Part shown: positions 6,584 through 7,856 of the stretch, one piece after another
How the letters are laid out: each line of letters opens with the position of its first letter
Position numbering within the stretch: the stretch's first letter is position 1
Assembly (NCBI GenBank): GCA_014379885.1
Contig: JACMKW010000350.1
Coordinates: forward strand, 1 to 7,856
Direction: 5' to 3'
Origin: Rhizobacter sp.
GTDB lineage: Bacteria > Pseudomonadota > Gammaproteobacteria > Burkholderiales > Burkholderiaceae
DNA length: 7,856 nucleotides
The notes under the pieces: model-generated
Seen by the model: only the letters and a program-made list of their open reading frames with translations
Databases searched by the model: none
What the model was told of the DNA's origin: nothing
Program-made: the position numbers and the translations under genes

Positions 6584-6597
6584 TGAAAACGTTATCA
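6584..6597. promoter_or_regulatory. LacI-family operator in the GH5/lacI divergent region
   Basis: TGAAAACGTTATCA is a near-palindrome with 12 of 14 positions symmetric, of the same class as the operators at 5271 and 5419. It lies 38 bp upstream of the GH5 start and about 85 bp upstream of the regulator start. TATCAT (6593-6598, plus) and GATAAC (6597-6592, minus) are -10-like boxes inside it, but neither has a convincing -35, so the exact promoters of GH5 and of the regulator stay undefined. The position suits joint control of GH5 and autoregulation. The rest of the 135-nt intergenic region shows nothing else I can name. Confidence 0.65.
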
Positions 6598-6681
6598 TGG
6601 CCGCGCCACCATGCAAAATCCGGGCAAGCCCCCACCGAATCGCCTTTCAGACCTCGCCTCACCTTCGTAGCGACTCCCGCA

Positions 6682-7722
6682 GTGACCTCTTCCGACGACC
6701 GCGGCAGCGATGCCCCCCAAGCCCTTCCCGAGACGGTGACACTGCTCGACGTGGCCCGCGTGGCCGGCGTCTCGCCCGCCACCGTGTCGCGCATCTTGAA
6801 CGGCACGGCGCGGGTGGCCTCCGACAAGCGCACCGCAGTGGAAAACGCAATCCGCCAGCTCGATTTCAAGCCCAACCTGTTCGCACGCAGCCTGAAGACG
6901 GGCACCACGATGACGGTGGGCATCCTGACGCAAGACATTGAAAGCCCGTTCTTCAACCGCGCCATGCGCGGCATCGAAGAAGGCCTGGCCGGCAGCGGCT
7001 ACGCGCCCATCATCGTGAGCGGGCACTGGAACGCGAAAGAAGAGGCCGAGCGCATTCGCCTGCTGCTGGCACGCCGCATCGACGGCCTGGTGATCCTGAC
7101 CGGCCACCTGACTGACGCGCAGATCATCGAGTTCGCACGCCACCAACCCATCGTGGTGACCGGGCGCAAGCTCGAAGCCCCTAACGTGCGGGCACGTGCG
7201 CTAGACCAGGAGCATGGCGGCCACCTCGCCACGCGCCACCTCATCAGCCTGGGCCACAAGCGCATTGCCCACATTGCAGGGCCGCCAGACCACACCGACG
7301 CGACCGAGCGCCTGGCCGGCTACCACCGGGCGCACCGCGAGTCGGGCCTGAACGTGGCGCCCGAGCTCATCGTGCAAGGCGACTTCCTGGAGAGCGGGGG
7401 CCTGTTGGCCATGAACCGCCTGCTCGACAGCGGCCAACCGTTCACCGCCGTGTTCGCCGCCAACGACCAGACGGCGTTCGGTGCGCGCGTGGCGATGTAC
7501 CGCCGGGGCATTCGCGTGCCCGACGACCTGTCACTGGTCGGGGTGGATGACCTGCCGGCCGCGGCCTACCTGACACCGCCGATCACCACGGTGCGCCAGC
7601 CGATCTACGAGATGGGTTTGTTCGCGGCGCATGCGCTGCTGAACTTGATGGGCCACCCGAGTGAAGAGATCGTGTTGCCGCCACTGGAGTTGATCGTGCG
7701 CGAAACCACGCGACGTGTTTGA
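6682..7722 (+). CDS. LacI-family transcriptional regulator
   Basis: This is a sugar-responsive DNA-binding regulator of about 346 residues. The helix-turn-helix is VTLLDVARVAGVSPATVSRI (19-38), followed by the hinge helix PNLFARSLKTG (64-74), whose ARSL leucine is the residue that intercalates at the operator centre in this family. The periplasmic-binding-protein-like effector domain follows, with VGILTQDIESPFF (79-91), RRIDGLVILTG (131-141), LGHKRIAHIAGP (190-201), FAANDQTAFGA (258-268) and LVGVDDLP (285-292). The reading frame is open far upstream, antisense to GH5, so the start is uncertain. GTG at 6682 is chosen because it gives a usual short leader before the helix-turn-helix. GTG at 6736 would begin directly on it. 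Neither has a strong ribosome binding site. The neighbouring operators and divergent position suggest it represses the GH5 and transporter units until a cello-oligosaccharide or similar effector is imported. Confidence 0.93.
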   Translation: MTSSDDRGSDAPQALPETVTLLDVARVAGVSPATVSRILNGTARVASDKRTAVENAIRQLDFKPNLFARSLKTGTTMTVGILTQDIESPFFNRAMRGIEEGLAGSGYAPIIVSGHWNAKEEAERIRLLLARRIDGLVILTGHLTDAQIIEFARHQPIVVTGRKLEAPNVRARALDQEHGGHLATRHLISLGHKRIAHIAGPPDHTDATERLAGYHRAHRESGLNVAPELIVQGDFLESGGLLAMNRLLDSGQPFTAVFAANDQTAFGARVAMYRRGIRVPDDLSLVGVDDLPAAAYLTPPITTVRQPIYEMGLFAAHALLNLMGHPSEEIVLPPLELIVRETTRRV

Positions 7723-7725
7723 TTG

Positions 7726-7762
7726 AGCCCCCCAGTCGCTTCGCTCCTGCCCCCGAGGGGCT
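7726..7762 (+). terminator. Putative terminator / GC-rich intergenic repeat after the regulator
   Basis: Four bases after the regulator stop, AGCCCC (7726-7731) can pair with GGGGCT (7757-7762), with inner pairing CAG/CTG and a smaller CCC-CGAG-GGG hairpin. There is no U-run. The wording (CCCCCCAGTCGCTTCGCTCC...CCCCGAGGGG) is of a kind that I recognise as recurring downstream of genes in Burkholderiales. A terminator role is inferred from position and structure. Confidence 0.5.
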
Positions 7763-7771
7763 GAGCCTGGA

Positions 7772-7798
7772 CATATCTCGTCCTGAGGACGAGATATG
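7772..7798. repeat. Perfect 12-bp inverted repeat (hairpin)
   Basis: CATATCTCGTCC (7772-7783) and GGACGAGATATG (7787-7798) are perfect complements around the 3-nt loop TGA. The hairpin is flanked on both sides by CCTGG (7766-7770 and 7799-7803), a possible 5-bp direct repeat. It is much less GC-rich than its surroundings. It could be part of a terminator, or a small mobile repeat inserted in the intergenic sequence. No flanking gene for its mobilisation is visible. Confidence 0.75.
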
Positions 7799-7855
7799 CC
7801 TGGCGAAGAGCTGGGCGTCCTCGCCCAGCGCGGCCTGCAAGGCCTGCCTGGCGGC
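7799..7855 (-). CDS. Possible 3' fragment of a convergent coding sequence, entering from the right edge
   Basis: Read on the minus strand from 7855, 19 consecutive codons all end in G or C and translate to AARQALQAALGEDAQLFAR, an amphipathic, protein-like stretch. This matches the codon style of the real genes here. The frame then runs without a stop through the palindrome at 7772-7798 and on into sequence antisense to the regulator, ending near 7583. If it is a gene, its C-terminus was therefore either extended by the repeat or lost its original stop. I do not recognise the family. The perfect hairpin GCTGGGCG/CGCCCAGC (7810-7829, 4-nt loop) falls within it and may be a coding coincidence or a further repeat stem. 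Confidence 0.25.
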
Positions 7856-7856
7856 C

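Noticed and set aside
5560..6681. Long plus-strand open frame in phase with the LacI-type gene, upstream of it
   Set aside because: It is antisense to the well-supported GH5 gene, has no family resemblance, and is open only because the region is GC-rich. The regulator's recognisable sequence begins after 6682.
1..7856. CRISPR array, tRNA, rRNA or insertion-sequence genes
   Set aside because: I saw no regularly spaced direct repeats, no tRNA- or rRNA-like sequence, and no transposase motif on either strand.

Overview
The window looks like a compact beta-glucoside (most likely cello-oligosaccharide) utilisation locus from a GC-rich Gram-negative bacterium. Base composition, Sec signal peptides without lipoboxes, and repeat elements of a kind common in Burkholderiales suggest a betaproteobacterium, possibly from the Leptothrix/Rubrivivax/Rhizobacter side of that order. 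The taxonomic call is inference from style, not from a marker gene.

Layout. All genes but one are on the minus strand and read right to left: a secreted GH5 glycanase (5521-6546); a promoter/operator region with a long structured leader (5227-5520); a periplasmic sugar-binding protein (3964-5226); a REP-like paired-hairpin element (3848-3949); two ABC permeases overlapping by 4 nt (2810-3805 and 1944-2813); a cytoplasmic GH1 beta-glucosidase (600-1904); and an ABC ATPase that starts 1 nt after the GH1 stop and runs off the left edge (1-598). A LacI-family regulator (6682-7722) is divergent from GH5 and is followed by a hairpin-rich region (7726-7829).

How the parts work together (inference from families and order). 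GH5 cuts a beta-glucan outside the cytoplasm. The binding protein, two permeases and ATPase import the oligosaccharides. GH1 hydrolyses them to glucose. The LacI-type protein senses an imported sugar. Three related 14-bp LacI-type palindromes support this. One lies just downstream of a promoter with a perfect TTGACA -35 box (5419-5432), one lies 148 bp further into the leader (5271-5284), and one lies between GH5 and lacI (6584-6597).

The least ordinary signal is in the truncated ATPase. Its first ~125 codons resemble UgpC/MalK-type sugar ATPases and have about 92% GC at third positions. The rest, up to the window edge, resembles the molybdate ATPase ModC and drops to about 72%. This is either a recombinant gene or an assembly junction. 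I found no RNA genes, CRISPR array or insertion sequence, and no wholly unknown system. The other points of interest are regulatory or architectural.
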